Source of the DNA: Paraescarpia echinospica
Lineage: Eukaryota > Annelida > Polychaeta > Sabellida > Siboglinidae
Direction: 5' to 3'
Length of the DNA stretch: 64,000 nucleotides
Assembly (NCBI GenBank): GCA_020002185.1
Contig: CM034541.1
Span: 47,635,064 to 47,699,063, forward strand
Positions within the stretch are counted from its first letter, which is position 1; the number at the start of each line of letters is the position of its first letter. This document shows positions 46,893 through 61,200 of this stretch, one piece after another. The translations under genes were made by a program, and so were the position numbers. Under the pieces are notes generated by a model. That model had not been told where the DNA came from. It searched no databases and saw nothing but the letters and a program-made list of their open reading frames with translations.

Positions 46893-49800
46893 GCTCTTTA
46901 TGGTTTCTTACATTGATCAAACAAGCGACAATGTTTCTCTTTACGGTCTGTTGCACCGATCAAACAGGCGACAGTGTTTCTCTTTAGGGTCTCTTACATC
47001 GATCAAACAGACGACAGTGTTTCTCTTTACGATCTCTTCCATCGGTCAAACAGACAACAGTGTTTCTCTTTTCGGTCTCTTACATCAATCAAACAGGTGA
47101 CAGTGTTTCTCTTTACGGTCTCTTACATCGATCAAACAGGCGACAGTGTTTCTCTTTACGGTCTCTTGCATCGATCAAACAGGCGACAGTGTCTCTCTTT
47201 ACAGTCTCTTACATCGATCAAACAGACGACAGTGTTTCTCTTTACAGTCTCTTGCATCGGTCAAACAGACGACAGTGTTTCTCTTTACGGTCTCTTACAT
47301 CGATCAAACAGGCGACAGTGTTTCTCTTTACGGTCTCTTGTATCGATCAAACAGGCGACAGTGTCTCTCTTTACAGTCTCTTACATCGATCAAACAGACG
47401 ACAGTGTTTCTCTTTACAGTCTCTTGCATCGGTCAAACAGACGACAGTGTTTCTCTTTACGGTCTCTTACATCGATCAAACAGGCGACAGTGTTTCTCTT
47501 TACGGTCTCTTGTATCGATCAAACAGGCGACAGTGTCTCTCTTTACAGTCTCTTACATCGATCAAACAGACGACAGTGTTTCTCTTTACAGTCTCTTGCA
47601 TCGGTCAAACAGACGACAGTGTTTTTCTTTACGGTCTCTTACATCGATCAAACAGACGACAGTGTTTCTTTTTACGGTCTGTTGCATCGATCAAACAGGC
47701 GACAGTGTTTATCTTTAGGGTCTCTTACATCGATCAAACAGACGACAGTGTTTCTCTTTACGGTCTGTTGCATCGATCAAACAGGCGACAGTGTTTCTCT
47801 TTACGGTCTTTTACATCGATCAAACAGGCGACAGTGTTTCACTTTACGATCTCTTCCATCGGTCAAACAGGCAACAGTGTTTCTTTTTTCGGTCTCTTAC
47901 ATCAATCAAACAGACGACAGTGTTACTCTTTACGGTCTCTTACATCGATCAAACAGGCGACAGTGTTTCTCTTTACGGTCTCTTACATCGATCACACAGG
48001 CGTCAGTGTTTCTCCTTAAGGTCTCTTGCATCGGTCAAACAGGCGACAGTGTCTCTCTTTACAGTCTCTTACATCGATCAAACAGACGACAGTGTTTCTC
48101 TTTACAGTCTCTTGCATCGATCAAACAGACGACAGTGTTTCTCTTTATGGTCTATTAAATCGATCAATCAGTCGACAGTGTTTCTCTTTATGGGCTCTTG
48201 CATCGGACAAACAGGCGACAGTGTTTCTCTTTACAGGTCTCTTACATCGATAGAACAGACGACAGTGTTTCTCTTTGCAGTCTCTTGCATCGATCAAACA
48301 GACGACAGTGTTTCTCTTTGCGGTCTCTTGCATCGGTCAAACAGGCGACAGTATTTCTCTCTACGGTCTCTTACATCGATCAAACAGGCGACAGAGTTTC
48401 TCTTTACGGTCTTCTACATCGATCAAACAGGACACATTGTTTCTCTTTAGGTCTCTTACATCGATCAAACAAGCGTCAGTGTTTCTCTTTACGGTCTCTT
48501 ACATCGGTCAAACAGGCGAAAGTGTTTCTCTTTACGGTCTCCTTCTTCGATCAAACAGGCGACAGTGTTTCTCTTTACGGTCTCCTACTTCGATCAAACA
48601 GGCGACAGTGTTTCTCTTTACGGTCTCTTACAACGATCAAACAGGCGACAGTGTTTCTCTTTACGGTCTCTTACATCGATCAAACAGGCGACAGTGTTTC
48701 TCTGTACGGTCTCATGCATCGGTCAAACAGGCGACAGAGTTTCTCTTTACGGTCTCTTACATCGATCAAATAGCAGACAGTGTTTCTTTTTATGGTTTCT
48801 TATCTCGGTCAAACAGGCAACAATGTTTCTCTTAATTGTTTCTTACATCGATCAAACAGGTGACATTGTTTCTCTTTACGGTCTCCTACATCGATCAATC
48901 AGGCGACAATGTTTCTCTTTACGATCTCTTATATCAATCAAACAGGCAAACGTGTTTCTATTTACGGTCTTTTGCATCAGTCAAACAGGCGACAGTGCTT
49001 TTCTTTACGGTCTCTTACATCTATCAAACAGGCGACAGTGTTTCTCTTTATGGTCTCTTACATCGATCAAACAGGCGACAGTGTTTCTCTTTACGGTCTC
49101 TTACATCGATCAAACAGGCGACAGTGTTTCTCTTTACGGTCTCTTACATCGATCAAACAGGCGACAGTGTTTCTCTTTACGGTCTCTTGCATCGATCAAA
49201 CAGGCGACAATGTCTCTCTTTACTGTCTCTTACATCGATCAAACAGACGACAGTGTTTCTCTTTACAGTCTCTTGCATCGATCAAACAGACGACACTGTT
49301 TCTCTTTATGGTTTCTTGCATCGGTCAAACAGGGGACAGTGTTTCTCTTTACGGTCTCTTACATCGATAGAACAGACGACAGTGTTTCTCTTTACAGTCT
49401 CTTGCATCGATCAAACAGGCGACAGTATTTCTCTCTACGGTCTCTTACATCGATCAAACAGGCGACAGAGTTTCTCTTTACGGTCTTTTACATCGATAAA
49501 ACAGAATACATTGTTTCTCTTTAGGTCTCTTACATCGATCAAACAGGCGTCAGTGTTTCTCTTTACGGTCTCTTACATCGGTCAAACAGGCGAAAGTGTT
49601 TCTCTTTACGGTCTCTTACATCGATCAAATAGCAGACAGTGTTTCTTTTTATGGTTTCTTATCTCGTTCAAACAGGCAACAATGTTTCTTTTTATTGTCT
49701 CTTACATCGATCAAACAGGTGACAGTGTTTCTCTTTACGGTCTCCTACATCGATCAATCAGGCGACAGTGTTTCTCTTTACGGTCTCTTACATCGATCAA

Positions 49801-52800
49801 ACAGGCAAACGTGTTTCTATTTACTGTCTCTTGCATCAGTCAAACAGGCGACAGTGCTTTTCTTTACGGTCTCTTACATCCATCAAACAGGCGACAGTGT
49901 TTCTCTTTATGGTCTCTTACATCGATCAAACAGCCGACAGTGTTTCTCTTTACGGTCTCTTACATCGATCAAACAGGCAACAGTGTTCCTCTTTACGGTC
50001 TCTTGCATCGGTCAAACAGGCGACATTGTTTTTCTTTACGGTCTCTTACATCAATCAAACAGTCGACAGTGTTTCTCTTTACGGTCTCTTAAATCAATCA
50101 AACAGGCGACAGTGTTTCTCTTTACGGTCTCTTACATCGATCAAACAGGCAACAGTGTTCCTCTTGATGGTCTCTTGAATCGATCAAACAGGCGACAGCG
50201 TTTCTCCTTACGGTCTCTTACATCGATCAAACAGGCGACAGTGTTTCTCTTTACGGTCTCTTACATCGATCAAACAGGCGACAGTGTTTCTCTTTACAGT
50301 CTCTTGCATTGATCAAACAGGCAACAGTGTCTCTCTTTACAGTCTCTTACATCGATCAAACAGACGACAGTGTTTCTCTTTACAGTCTCTTGCATCGATC
50401 AAACAGACGACAGTGTTTCTCTTTATGGTCTATTAAATCGATCAATCAGTCGACAGTGTTTCTCTTTACGGTCTCTTGCATTGATCAAACAGGCGACAGT
50501 GTCTCTCTCTTTACAGTCTCTTACATCGATCAAACAGGCGACAGTGCTTCTCTTTACGGTCTCTTACATCGGTCAAACAGGTGACATTGTTTTTCTTTAC
50601 GGTCTCTTACATCGATCAAACAGGCGACAGTGTTTCTCATTACGGTCTCTTACATCGGTCAAAAAGGCAAGTGTTTCTCTTTTGCAGTCTATTACATCGA
50701 TCAAACAGACGACAGTGTTTCTCTTTATGGTCTGTTGCATCGATCAAACAGACGACAGTGTTTCTCATTAGGATCTCTTACATCGATCAAACAGACAACA
50801 GTGTTTCTCTTTACGGTCTGTTGCATCGATCAAACACGCGACAGTGTTTCTCTTTGCGGTCTCTTACATCGGTCAAACAGGCAAAAGTGTTTCTCTTTTC
50901 GGTCTCTTGCATCGATCAAACAGGAGACAATGTTTCTCTTTACGGTCTCTTACATCGGTCACAGGAGTCGGTGTTTCTTTGATGTATCTTACTTCGATGA
51001 AACAGGCGACATTGTTTCTCTTAACGTACTCTTACATTGATCAAACAGACGACTGTGTTTCTCTTTACGGTCTCCTACTTCGATCAAACAGGCGACAGTG
51101 TTTCTCTTTACGGTGTTTTACATAGGTCAACCAGGCGACAGTGTTTCTCTTAACGGTCTCTTACATCGATCAAGCAGACGACAATGTTTCTCTTTATGGT
51201 CTCTTACATCAATCAAACAGGCGACAGTGTTTCTCTTTACGGTCTCTTGCATCGATCAAACAGGCAACAGTGTTTCTCTTTACAGTCTCTTGCATCGGTC
51301 AAACAGGCAACAGTGTTTCTCTTTACAGTCTCTTAAATCGGTCAAACAGGCGACAGTGTTTCTCTTTACGGTCTCTTACATCGGTCAAACAGGCGACAGT
51401 GTTTCTCTTTACGGTTTCTTACTTCGGTCAAACAGGAGACAGTATTTCTCTTGATGTATCTTACTTCAATGAAACAGGCGACAATGTTTCTGTTTACGGT
51501 CTCTTACATCGAACAAACAGGCGACAGTGTATTTCTTTACGGTCTCTTGCATCGGTCAAACAGGCGACAGTGTTTCTGTTTACGGTCTCTTACATCGATC
51601 AAACAGGCGACAGTGTTTCTCGTTACGGTCTCTTACATCGATCACACAGGAGACAATGTTTCTCTTTACGGTCTCTTACATCGATCAAACAGGCGACAAT
51701 GTTCCTCTTTACGGTCTCTTGCATCGGTCAAACAGGCTACAGTGTTTCTCTTTACAGTCTCTTACATCGTTCACACAGGCGACAGTGTATTTCTTTACGG
51801 TCTCTTGCATCGATCAAACAGACGACAGTGTTTCTCTTTACGGTCTCTTACATCGATCAAACAGGCGACAGTGTTTCTCTTTACGGTCTCTTACATCGAT
51901 CAAACAGGCGACAGTGTTTCTCTTTACGGTCTCTTACATCGATCAAAAAGACGACAGTGTTTTTCTTTACGGTCTCTTACATCTATCAAACAGTCGACAG
52001 TGTTTCTCTTTACGGTCTCTTAAATCGATCAAACAGGCGACAGTGTTTCTCTTTACGGTCTCTTACATCGATCAAACAGCCGACAGTGTTCCTCTTTACG
52101 GTCTCTTGCATCGGTCAAACAGGCTACAGTGTTTCTCTTTACGGTCTCTTGCATTGGTCAATCAGCCGACAGTTTTCCTCTTTACGGTCTCTTGCATCGG
52201 ACAAACAGGCGACAATGTTTCTCTTTACGGTCTCTTACATCGATCACACAGGAGACAATGTTTCTCTTTTCGGTCTCTTACATCGGTCAAACAGGCAAAA
52301 GTGTTTCTCTTTTCGGTCTCTTGCATCGATCAAACAGGAGACAATGTTTCTCTTTACGGTCTCTTACATCGGTCACAGGAATCGGTGTTTCTTTGATGTA
52401 TCTTACTTCGATGAAACAGGCGACATTGTTTCTCTTAACGTACTCTTACATTGATCAAACAGACGACTGTGTTTCTCTTTACGGTCTCCTACTTCGATCA
52501 AACAGGCGACAGTGTTTCTCTTTACGGTGTTTTACATAGGTCAACCAGGCGACAGTGTTTCTCTTAACGGTCTCTTACATCGATCAAGCAGACGACAATG
52601 TTTCTCTTTATGGTCTCTTACATCAATCAAACAGGCGACAGTGTTTCTCTTTACGGTCTCTTGCATCGATCAAACAGGCAACAGTGTTTCTCTTTACAGT
52701 CTCTTGCATCGGTCAAACAGGCAACAGTGTTTCTCTTTACAGTCTCTTAAATCGGTCAAACAGGCGACAGTGTTTCTCTTTACGGTCTCTTACATCGGTC

Positions 52801-54745
52801 AAACAGGCGACAGTGTTTCTCTTTACGGTTTCTTACTTCGGTCAAACAGGAGACAGTATTTCTCTTGATGTATCTTACTTCAATGAAACAGGCGACAATG
52901 TTTCTGTTTACGGTCTCTTACATCGAACAAACAGGCGACAGTGTATTTCTTTACGGTCTCTTGCATCGGTCAAACAGGCGACAGTGTTTCTGTTTACGGT
53001 CTCTTACATCGATCAAACAGGTGACAGTGTTTCTCTTTACGGTCTCTTACATCGATCACACAGGAGACAATGTTTCTCTTTACGGTCTCTTACATCGATC
53101 AAACAGGCGACAATGTTCCTCTTTACGGTCTCTTGCATCGGTCAAACAGGCTACAGTGTTTCTCTTTACAGTCTCTTACATCGTTCACACAGGCGACAGT
53201 GTATTTCTTTACGGTCTCTTGCATCGATCAAACAGACGACAGTGTTTCTCTTTACGGTCTCTTACATCGATCAAACAGGCGACAGTGTTTCTCTTTACAG
53301 TCTCTTACATCGATCAAACAGGCGACAGTGTTTCTCTTTACGGTCTCTTACATCGATCAAAAAGACGACAGTGTTTTTCTTTACGGTCTCTTACATCTAT
53401 CAAACAGTCGACAGTGTTTCTCTTTACGGTCTCTTAAATCGATCAAACAGGCGACAGTGTTTCTCTTTACGGTCTCTTACATCGATCAAACAGCCGACAG
53501 TGTTCCTCTTTACGGTCTCTTGCATCGGTCAAACAGGCTACAGTGTTTCTCTTTACGGTCTCTTGCATTGGTCAATCAGCCGACAGTTTTCCTCTTTACG
53601 GTCTCTTGCATCGGACAAACAGGCGACAATGTTTCTCTTTACGGTCTCTTACATCGATCACACAGGAGACAATGTTTCTCTTTTCGGTCTCTTACATCGG
53701 TCAAACAGGCAAAAGTGTTTCTCTTTTCGGTCTCTTGCATCGATCAAACAGGAGACAATGTTTCTCTTTACGGTCTCTTACATCGGTCACAGGAGTCGGT
53801 GTTTCTTTGATGTATCTTACTTCGATGAAACAGGCGACATTGTTTCTCTTAACGTACTCTTACATTGATCAAACAGACGACTGTGTTTCTCTTTACGGTC
53901 TCCTACTTCGATCAAACAGGCGACAGTGTTTCTCTTTACGGTGTTTTACATAGGTCAACCAGGCGACAGTGTTTCTCTTAACGGTCTCTTACATCGATCA
54001 AGCAGACGACAATGTTTCTCTTTATGGTCTCTTACATCAATCAAACAGGCGACAGTGTTTCTCTTTACGGTCTCTTACATCGATCAAACAGGCTACAGTG
54101 TTTCTCTTTACAGTCTCTTACATCGTTCACACAGGCGACAGTGTATTTCTTTACGGTCTCTTGCATCGATCAAACAGACGACAGTGTTTCTCTTTACGGT
54201 CTCTTACATCGATCAAACAGGCGACAGTGTTTCTCTTTACGGTCTCTTACATCGATCAAACAGGCGACAGTGTTTCTCTTTACGGTCTCTTACATCGATC
54301 AAAAAGACGACAGTCTTTTTCTTTACGGTCTCTTACATCTATCAAACAGTCGACAGTGTTTCTCTTTACGGTCTCTTAAATCGATCAAACAGGCGACAGT
54401 GTTTCTCTTTACGGTCTCTTACATCGATCAAACAGCCGACAGTGTTCCTCTTTACGGTCTCTTGCATCGGTCAAACAGGCTACAGTGTTTCTCTTTACGG
54501 TCTCTTGCATTGGTCAATCAGCCGACAGTTTTCCTCTTTACGGTCTCTTGCATCGGACAAACAGGCGACAATGTTTCTCTTTACGGTCTCTTACATCGAT
54601 CACACAGGAGACAATGTTTCTCTTTTCGGTCTCTTACATCGATCAAACAGGCGACAGTGTTTCTCTTTGCGGTCTCTTCCATCGATCAAACAGGCGACAG
54701 TGTTTCTCTTTACCGTCTCTTACATCGATCAAACTGGCGACAGTG
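46893..54745 (+). repeat. 43-bp minisatellite array, about 183 units
   Basis: Unit TCTTACATCGATCAAACAGG followed by CGACAGTGTTTCTCTTTACG and GTC. The unit has no stop codon in any plus frame, and 43 is not a multiple of three, so every frame cycles through all three phases and reads a 43-residue pseudo-repeat. This explains the overlapping open frames of up to 437 codons. Variants (CATCGGTCAA, GCGACAATG, TTGCATCG) form higher-order blocks. No promoter, splice signal or signal peptide suggests expression. Confidence 0.96.
50850..54060 (+). repeat. 1,414-bp higher-order repeat within the 43-bp array
   Basis: The irregular marker TCACAGGAGTCGGTGTTTCT followed by TTGATGTATCTTACTTCGAT occurs near 50957, 52374 and 53785, spaced by about 1,414 bp (33 monomers less 5 bp). 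Units 50850-52263 and 52264-53677 differ at few positions. The third is cut short and resumes with a segment shifted by about 11 monomers. Confidence 0.92.
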
Positions 54746-55069
54746 TTTCTGTATTGCGTTCTTTACTAAATGGCTGTCAACAATGTTTTTTTTTTCCGCC
54801 TTGGTTCCTTCAGGGGACGGTACCTTTCCTTGTACGTTCCACCCTGTTGGCAATATGCCTACTTCCCCAGCAGGTTCTATTCCGATTTCTATTTTCTTCC
54901 ATTCTTGGCTGTTCATGCGGTTATCCCAGCTACTCCTCTTGACTCGTTCTTACCATTACATCTCCTTTTTTGTTTTCATTCTAAATTTTAGAGTCCGCAC
55001 CTGACGTTACGTAATAGGCCTGATAGATGACGAGGTTCCGGGCGAGTTGAGCCGACTGGAGAAATGCAC

Positions 55070-56540
55070 AATTCTTGCTGACTGATTTTAGTATTGCGGA
55101 AACCATGAAACAGTTGTTGATGTTTAGTTTATCGGTTTAGGCCACACCAATTTTATTGTTAGGATTACGGATTTTTGAGACATTTTTGTTAGATAAGAGG
55201 GGGGATAAACGTAAAAATAAAAGTCTTTGCACGAGAAAGGTGTTTTGTGTAAATACATGAATTATCATATGAGCTATACAGTACATTGTTAAAAATTTAT
55301 TTAGTCTTGTATCAAAACTTATTAGACACGTATTTTATGAAAATTTAATAAAAGTTGAAGATTATTAGAATTTAGAATAACAAGAACTGATAACAATACT
55401 TGGCAGATACCATTATGGTGCGTTAACATTACAGCCATAAACGTGTAGATTAGAGGTAGGATATCTCTTGTTGTAGTAATATTAATTTGACTGGCTTAAT
55501 TAGTAAGTAATTAATCATTCAAACGTTTACGCTTGGTTTCTGCGAATGTTTCGAGGTCATCGATAATTTGAATACATCTAAAGTAAATGTAGAATTTTTA
55601 TATTTATATTTAACTGCTCAAATTTACGTATTGTAAAAACACTAAGTCGGTTTCTGCCCAGATGTTGGGGCAAACACCCGGAACTAGGTAGAAATAGATA
55701 ACATTATTGCCCAACTCACATCTTATTTTAAGGTTCAGCCAGTTGCAAGAGCGTCAAAAGGTGGCTCCACCTCACGGCGCCACTTTATGGGTGGTTCATT
55801 ACAGATTGGAAACGCCGCCGACGTGTCTGTGAATTTTCTTTGTCGTCGTCTGATTCTGAGTAGTTTTACGGGTAATATGCACTAATGTAAGAATGGGGGT
55901 GTCCATGATTAATGCAAGTTTGTGAAGTGTGCAGTTTAACAGCATTTAAATGTTATAACCGAATACAATGCGTAACCCCTTCTAATTTATTTTAGAACAA
56001 ATTATTGTTACTAATAAAAAAGCCCGTCCACTGACGGGATGCCATGGTAGTTGACAGTCATCATAGCAACATTTACCAAATGTTAGAAAACACACAGTAT
56101 CATTATATAAACACCAGATACTCATCGTGTGTTCAAAATAACGAAGGTCGGAGAGAAAGTGAAGTTCACGCCCACCGATAGGCCCTAGTCGTGATAGTAT
56201 AGAATTATCAAATAATAATCTTATTGCTCTGCTATTTGCATCAGGGAATACACCAGCATATTGTGTCAGCGTATATTACATGCTGCCAAATATATTACGC
56301 AGGGGCTGTTTTCCCGAAGTATTTGCCACGTACGCATGGTTCAACTGAATATCTTATCTTCGTTTTATGCGCGCATTACGTTTTACGTTCCGAACAGCTG
56401 AGTTACCTCATAAATGGTGGGAATATTGACATATATAAAGAAATACATCCAACACGTGAGGTCGTAGATTAGAGTTTTGCTCTCGAAGTTCAAGCTGCTA
56501 AGAGAAAACATTAACGCAACCGCATAAATATATGCATGAA
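55070..56540. other. unassigned sequence downstream of the PLAT gene
   Basis: AT-rich and absent from copy A. A GC-richer patch lies at 55740-55830. No gene recognised. Confidence 0.5.
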
Positions 56541-56544
56541 TAAA

Positions 56545-57106
56545 CACACACACACACACACACACGTACACGCCCACGCGCACACACGCCCACGCGCACA
56601 CACGCACACGCACACACGCACGCACGCACACACGCACACACGCCCACACACACGCACACACACGCCCACACACACGCACACACGCACACACGCACACACG
56701 CACACACGCACACACGCACACACGCACACACGCACGCACGCAGACACGCACACACGCACACACGCACACACGCACACACGCAAACACGCACACACGCTCA
56801 CACGCTCACACGCACACACGCACTCACGCACACACGCACACAAGCACACACGCACACACGCACAAACGCACGGATATAAACGCACACATACACGCACACA
56901 CGCGCATACTCCACATGCGCACACGCACACACGCACACGCGCACACGCGCACACGCGCACACGCGCACACGCGCACACACGCACACACGCACACACGCAC
57001 ACGCACACGCACACGCACACGCACACACGCACACACGCACGCACGCACGCACACACGCACCCACGCACACACGCCCGCGCGCCCACGCGCACACACGCAC
57101 ACGCAC

Positions 57107-57152
<46 letters not shown>

Positions 57153-57214
57153 ACGCACACGCACACGCACACACGCACGCACGCACGCACGCACACACGC
57201 AAACACGCACACAC
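56545..57214 (+). repeat. CA/CGCA microsatellite block (670 bp)
   Basis: Almost unbroken alternation of CACACG, CGCACA and CGCGCACA words, i.e. alternating pyrimidine/purine over its full length. All Thr/His/Arg or Cys/Val frames here are artefacts. Confidence 0.97.
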
Positions 57215-57485
57215 AAGCTCGATTACAATAACCTATCACACACTCTAATCAATGTTAAATTTAATTTTATTGAATGTATGCTTTTGCAGACGCTGACGAT
57301 GATGAGTAATTCAGTTGAAGACTGGATTAGGATGAGACGTATTGCACGAGTTTTCAGAATTTACTGTAAGAATATAAATTATTTCTTTGTAAACGTCCTG
57401 GACAATCCTTACTATTTTATCGGTATTACCAGTATTACACCACATAGAAATAGAAAGAACACTAATTATTCCATTTAACAAATGT

Positions 57486-57491
57486 TTTATT
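57486..57491 (-). terminator. polyadenylation signal of the PLAT gene
   Basis: AATAAA on the minus strand about 120 bp beyond the stop codon at 57613-57615. Confidence 0.55.
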
Positions 57492-57612
57492 GATAATCAT
57501 GATATTTTTTTCATGAAACAACGAACTGTTCACATGTTCTCGGAAAACTAAACCCACAACAGCGACAAGTCGGTGATGGGTGCAATCGACATCGAGACAC
57601 GGAGACACAGCA

Positions 57613-57820
57613 CTAGATTTTCTGGCAGGTAAATTTTTTGGAAAGGTCATGTTTAAACATCCAACAATTGCACACACAGCGATAGTTGATCTTCATGGCT
57701 CGGTTGTAGACGTAGACTCTCCTTAGGTACCAGGACGGTCCATTACCAGCATTGTTGTGTAGGGTAAAAACCTTCTTCACTGGACAGATATTGACAATCC
57801 TCCGGTAGAAGGTGCGCGTC
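57613..57820 (-). CDS. PLAT gene exon 5
   Basis: The acceptor CTGCTTCAG begins 208 nt ending in TAG. It encodes TRTFYRRIVNICPVKKVFTL, then HNNAGNGPSWYLRRV and CNCWMF, the second half of PLAT2, and a short basic tail. Confidence 0.85.
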
Positions 57821-58143
57821 CTGAAGCAGTGGAGGGATGCGTTGTTGATAGAAATGTGAATAATTGCGAGTATCTCAAACAGGCCCCACATATTCACACG
57901 GACGAACACACACCACATGCACTGCGGGCATCACACACGTGCATATATCCAATTATTATACAAACCCTGACATACGCACGCACTCACGTACATTCACGTA
58001 CACCACCCACATCCACGCACGCACGCACACACGCGCAATAATACACCCAACCAAACACCCGCCCACACACCCACACACCCGCCAACACACCCGCCCACAC
58101 ACCTATCCATACACGCACACACGTCTCACACACACACGCACAG

Positions 58144-58207
<64 letters not shown>

Positions 58208-61200
58208 ACACGCTGTTCTGTTTTTATACTTACGAGCCTGACTGGAAGCCACCGTTTAAAATCATCTGGGGAGACCATATCGTGTTGGATTTCAGCCTAA
58301 TCCGCACCTGGGCGTTAGTTCCGGCAGCCGCTTGAAACCCAGTGTAGATCCTCATCCTGTACCTTGTTTCTGAATCAGATATAAAGAAGTATGCAGGTTA
58401 AATTCTTATACAACACAGTATCCAGTCTTCAGTACTGCTCAAAACGCTTTACACTTTACTCCCTGGCTGACTTATTCAACCAGACACCATCTCAACTTCT
58501 CTAAGCATTCATCCACGCTGCAATTAATGCGCGAAGACAATTCGTACACAAATACCCACGACCGTCTACAACCAGATAGTCATACAGCTGAGTTAACAGT
58601 AGCATCTCATGCATGGTGTAATAAGTTCTAATGGTCTAGCCATTGCGCTCCAAATACGAGTGATGCCAAACAAACATATGTACATGCCTGCACTGCACGT
58701 TTGGTGCTTCGTGCTCACGCCTGTTGCGATGTGTTTTGTCCCAGTTAAACATCCTGCATACGGTTCTGACAACTACGTGTTTTCGAGACATTTAGCTAAG
58801 CATTGTTAGAAAACAACAGAGTCGTTTCTCGAGTAATTTTTATTAATATTTTTTGTCTAACGACAGCAACTATCTTCGCATGCAAGGTGTAATAAGTTGG
58901 AAAGGTAAAAAAAGCTATGAGCGTAACAAACATTAGTTCAATCACCCACTAATACATAGTGGGGAACTTGCAATTGTTTACGATCCAACAATTTCATTCG
59001 CAAGGAGGCACCACCGTGCTGTAAAGCGCGGTGGTGTAGTGTTTAGAACGTCGGAGCGTGTTTCGTGCACATTCATGTACAGATGCATGTTAATCTATAT
59101 AAGAACCTAGCTAGGCCTACCTCATAGCTAGTAGAGCTTAGGACGTCGGAGCACGTATCGTGCACTTCCACGTCCACATGCATATATAAATACCTGACGT
59201 ACTTCTGATCAATACTGCCTTCAATCTAGCCCTAATGCTAATATTTAGCCTAGTCCTAACCATAAACCTAACAATCAACCTAGCCCTAATCCTAAACCTA
59301 AACACTTCAGAAGCTCAGACCAATCATTTGTGGCATGAAGTTACCCACCAGAGCATTCGACTCTCAGTCGATACATTTCGTGTTCTTTTGCATCCGTTTG
59401 TAATCTTCGGAAGTTCGTTAACTCTACGTTGCTCTAGTACACTCAGCTATATGAATGAGTAACTGGCTATAAACAATGATGGATATCTTGTGTACGAATA
59501 GTCTTTGCGCCGAAATTGCAGTGTGGCTGAATACTTCATAGATAAGATGAAAGGTGTTCGATTGAACAGGTATGCCAGGGAGTAAAGTGTAAAGAGCTTT
59601 GAACAGTCCTAAGGACTGTATACCGCGATATACGAAACTAGCTAGGCCTACCTCATAAGCTGATCCAGGGTGTTATAATGGGCCCACTGTCCAATTGTTT
59701 GAACGGCACCCTCTACCCCCGTCTTCCAATGTAATTCCTAGCGTATCTTGGAGCTGCGTACGTATGCGACCGCATATGTAAGGTCACGTTGATTTACACA
59801 ACGTCTCGACAATACGATTACTTACTACTTATTAAAGAACTTACTTGACGCGGTTAGTAGTCTGTTCAGAGAAGTTCCGCTCGACAACCACTTGTTGCAT
59901 GAGAACTTCTGGTACGATGAGGGGGATGGCAGCCTTCTGACCGAGACGTACCTGAGGTACCAGGCCGGGCCAACTCCTGCGTTGTTGTGTTTTATTCTCA
60001 ACTTCCTTAAGCACCCCAGGCACGGGCACGTGATGGTGAAGTAGTTGAAGCTACGTGGGCAATAAACAACGCGATAATAATGACACACTCGCTTCCACAC
60101 TTCGTTGGAGCAACCAACCAACGGCAGCTGATGTCACCATTACATAATAGCATAATGATAGTCGTAAAAGGAGGAAGTATATGCCTTGTTTTTCGTTTAT
60201 GAAATTATAATGTTCTTAAGTCTATACTCATTATGTTGAAGGTATACATATCGCCAAATTGTGTTTAGTACTCCCGTAACAACGTTTGTAAATTGGAAGG
60301 TACGACCCCGGAGCGTGTTCAAATAGTAAACAAAAAATCCACTTTCAAAACAAGCTGTATTGGCAATACGGCCGAATCAGGTTGATTTAACTGCAATACC
60401 CTTTGATGTTCAATGATGTCCCATTTTCTCATGTTCAACACAGCTGACTTCCTGTTACAGATTACTACGCCCTCTAATTCCCGGTAGAGGAACTGACTCG
60501 CTCCCTTTAGATACTAATTCCCACTAAATGTTTAAATTCTGCCGTCACCATTTGCGGCAGTAATGCGAACGTAACACCATAGTGGCGCCCTCTGGTGAAC
60601 GGCTAACCACTTAGTGTTTCCATGTTTCTCTGACAGGCAGAACAGCACGCATCGTATACAAAACGTAAGTAAATAACCATGAATAACTACATTAATTTTG
60701 TATTTTTGAAATACATCGCCTATTGGTATATACATCAGACCCTAATGGTATTTTATAAAGCAGTTTAGCAGGAAGATTGTAAGACGTTAGATGTTGTGGG
60801 CTAGCCACTTGATCAGGACGGATGCGGACATGCAAACTACCTACCGAGGAGAGAAGAGGTTGAGAAACATCAAGGCCGCAGGAAATGTGGAAGACCACAA
60901 CTGAGATTGGATATTTGCGTTAATGGAAAGTTTAGAAGGTGGAATATGGAGAGAGAGAGAGAGAGAGAGAGAAAGGGCTGCTTATACGGAGCAATGGATG
61001 GCAACAAAGAACAACAAAACAATTACACATCTCTTGTGGAAATAACTCTTTAGTAAATGTTACTTTTGGTATCATTAGTAATATACTCTCACCCCGATAA
61101 GGTGTTGCCGTTGGTATTCAGCTGTTTCCACCAACAGTTTGCGTCACTCCCGTAGAGTCGAATAGACGCGATTGCTTTGCTTGCTGCGAACGTTTGGGTG

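Noticed and set aside
46974..55004. Open frames of up to 437 codons with a 43-residue repeat (LTSIKQATVFLFTVSYIDQT-like)
   Set aside because: They arise because the 43-bp minisatellite unit has no stop in any plus frame. All three frames give the same cyclic peptide, and there is no promoter, splice or signal-peptide evidence.
56383..57239. Cys/Val/Arg- or Thr/His-rich frames
   Set aside because: CA/CGCA microsatellite read-through.
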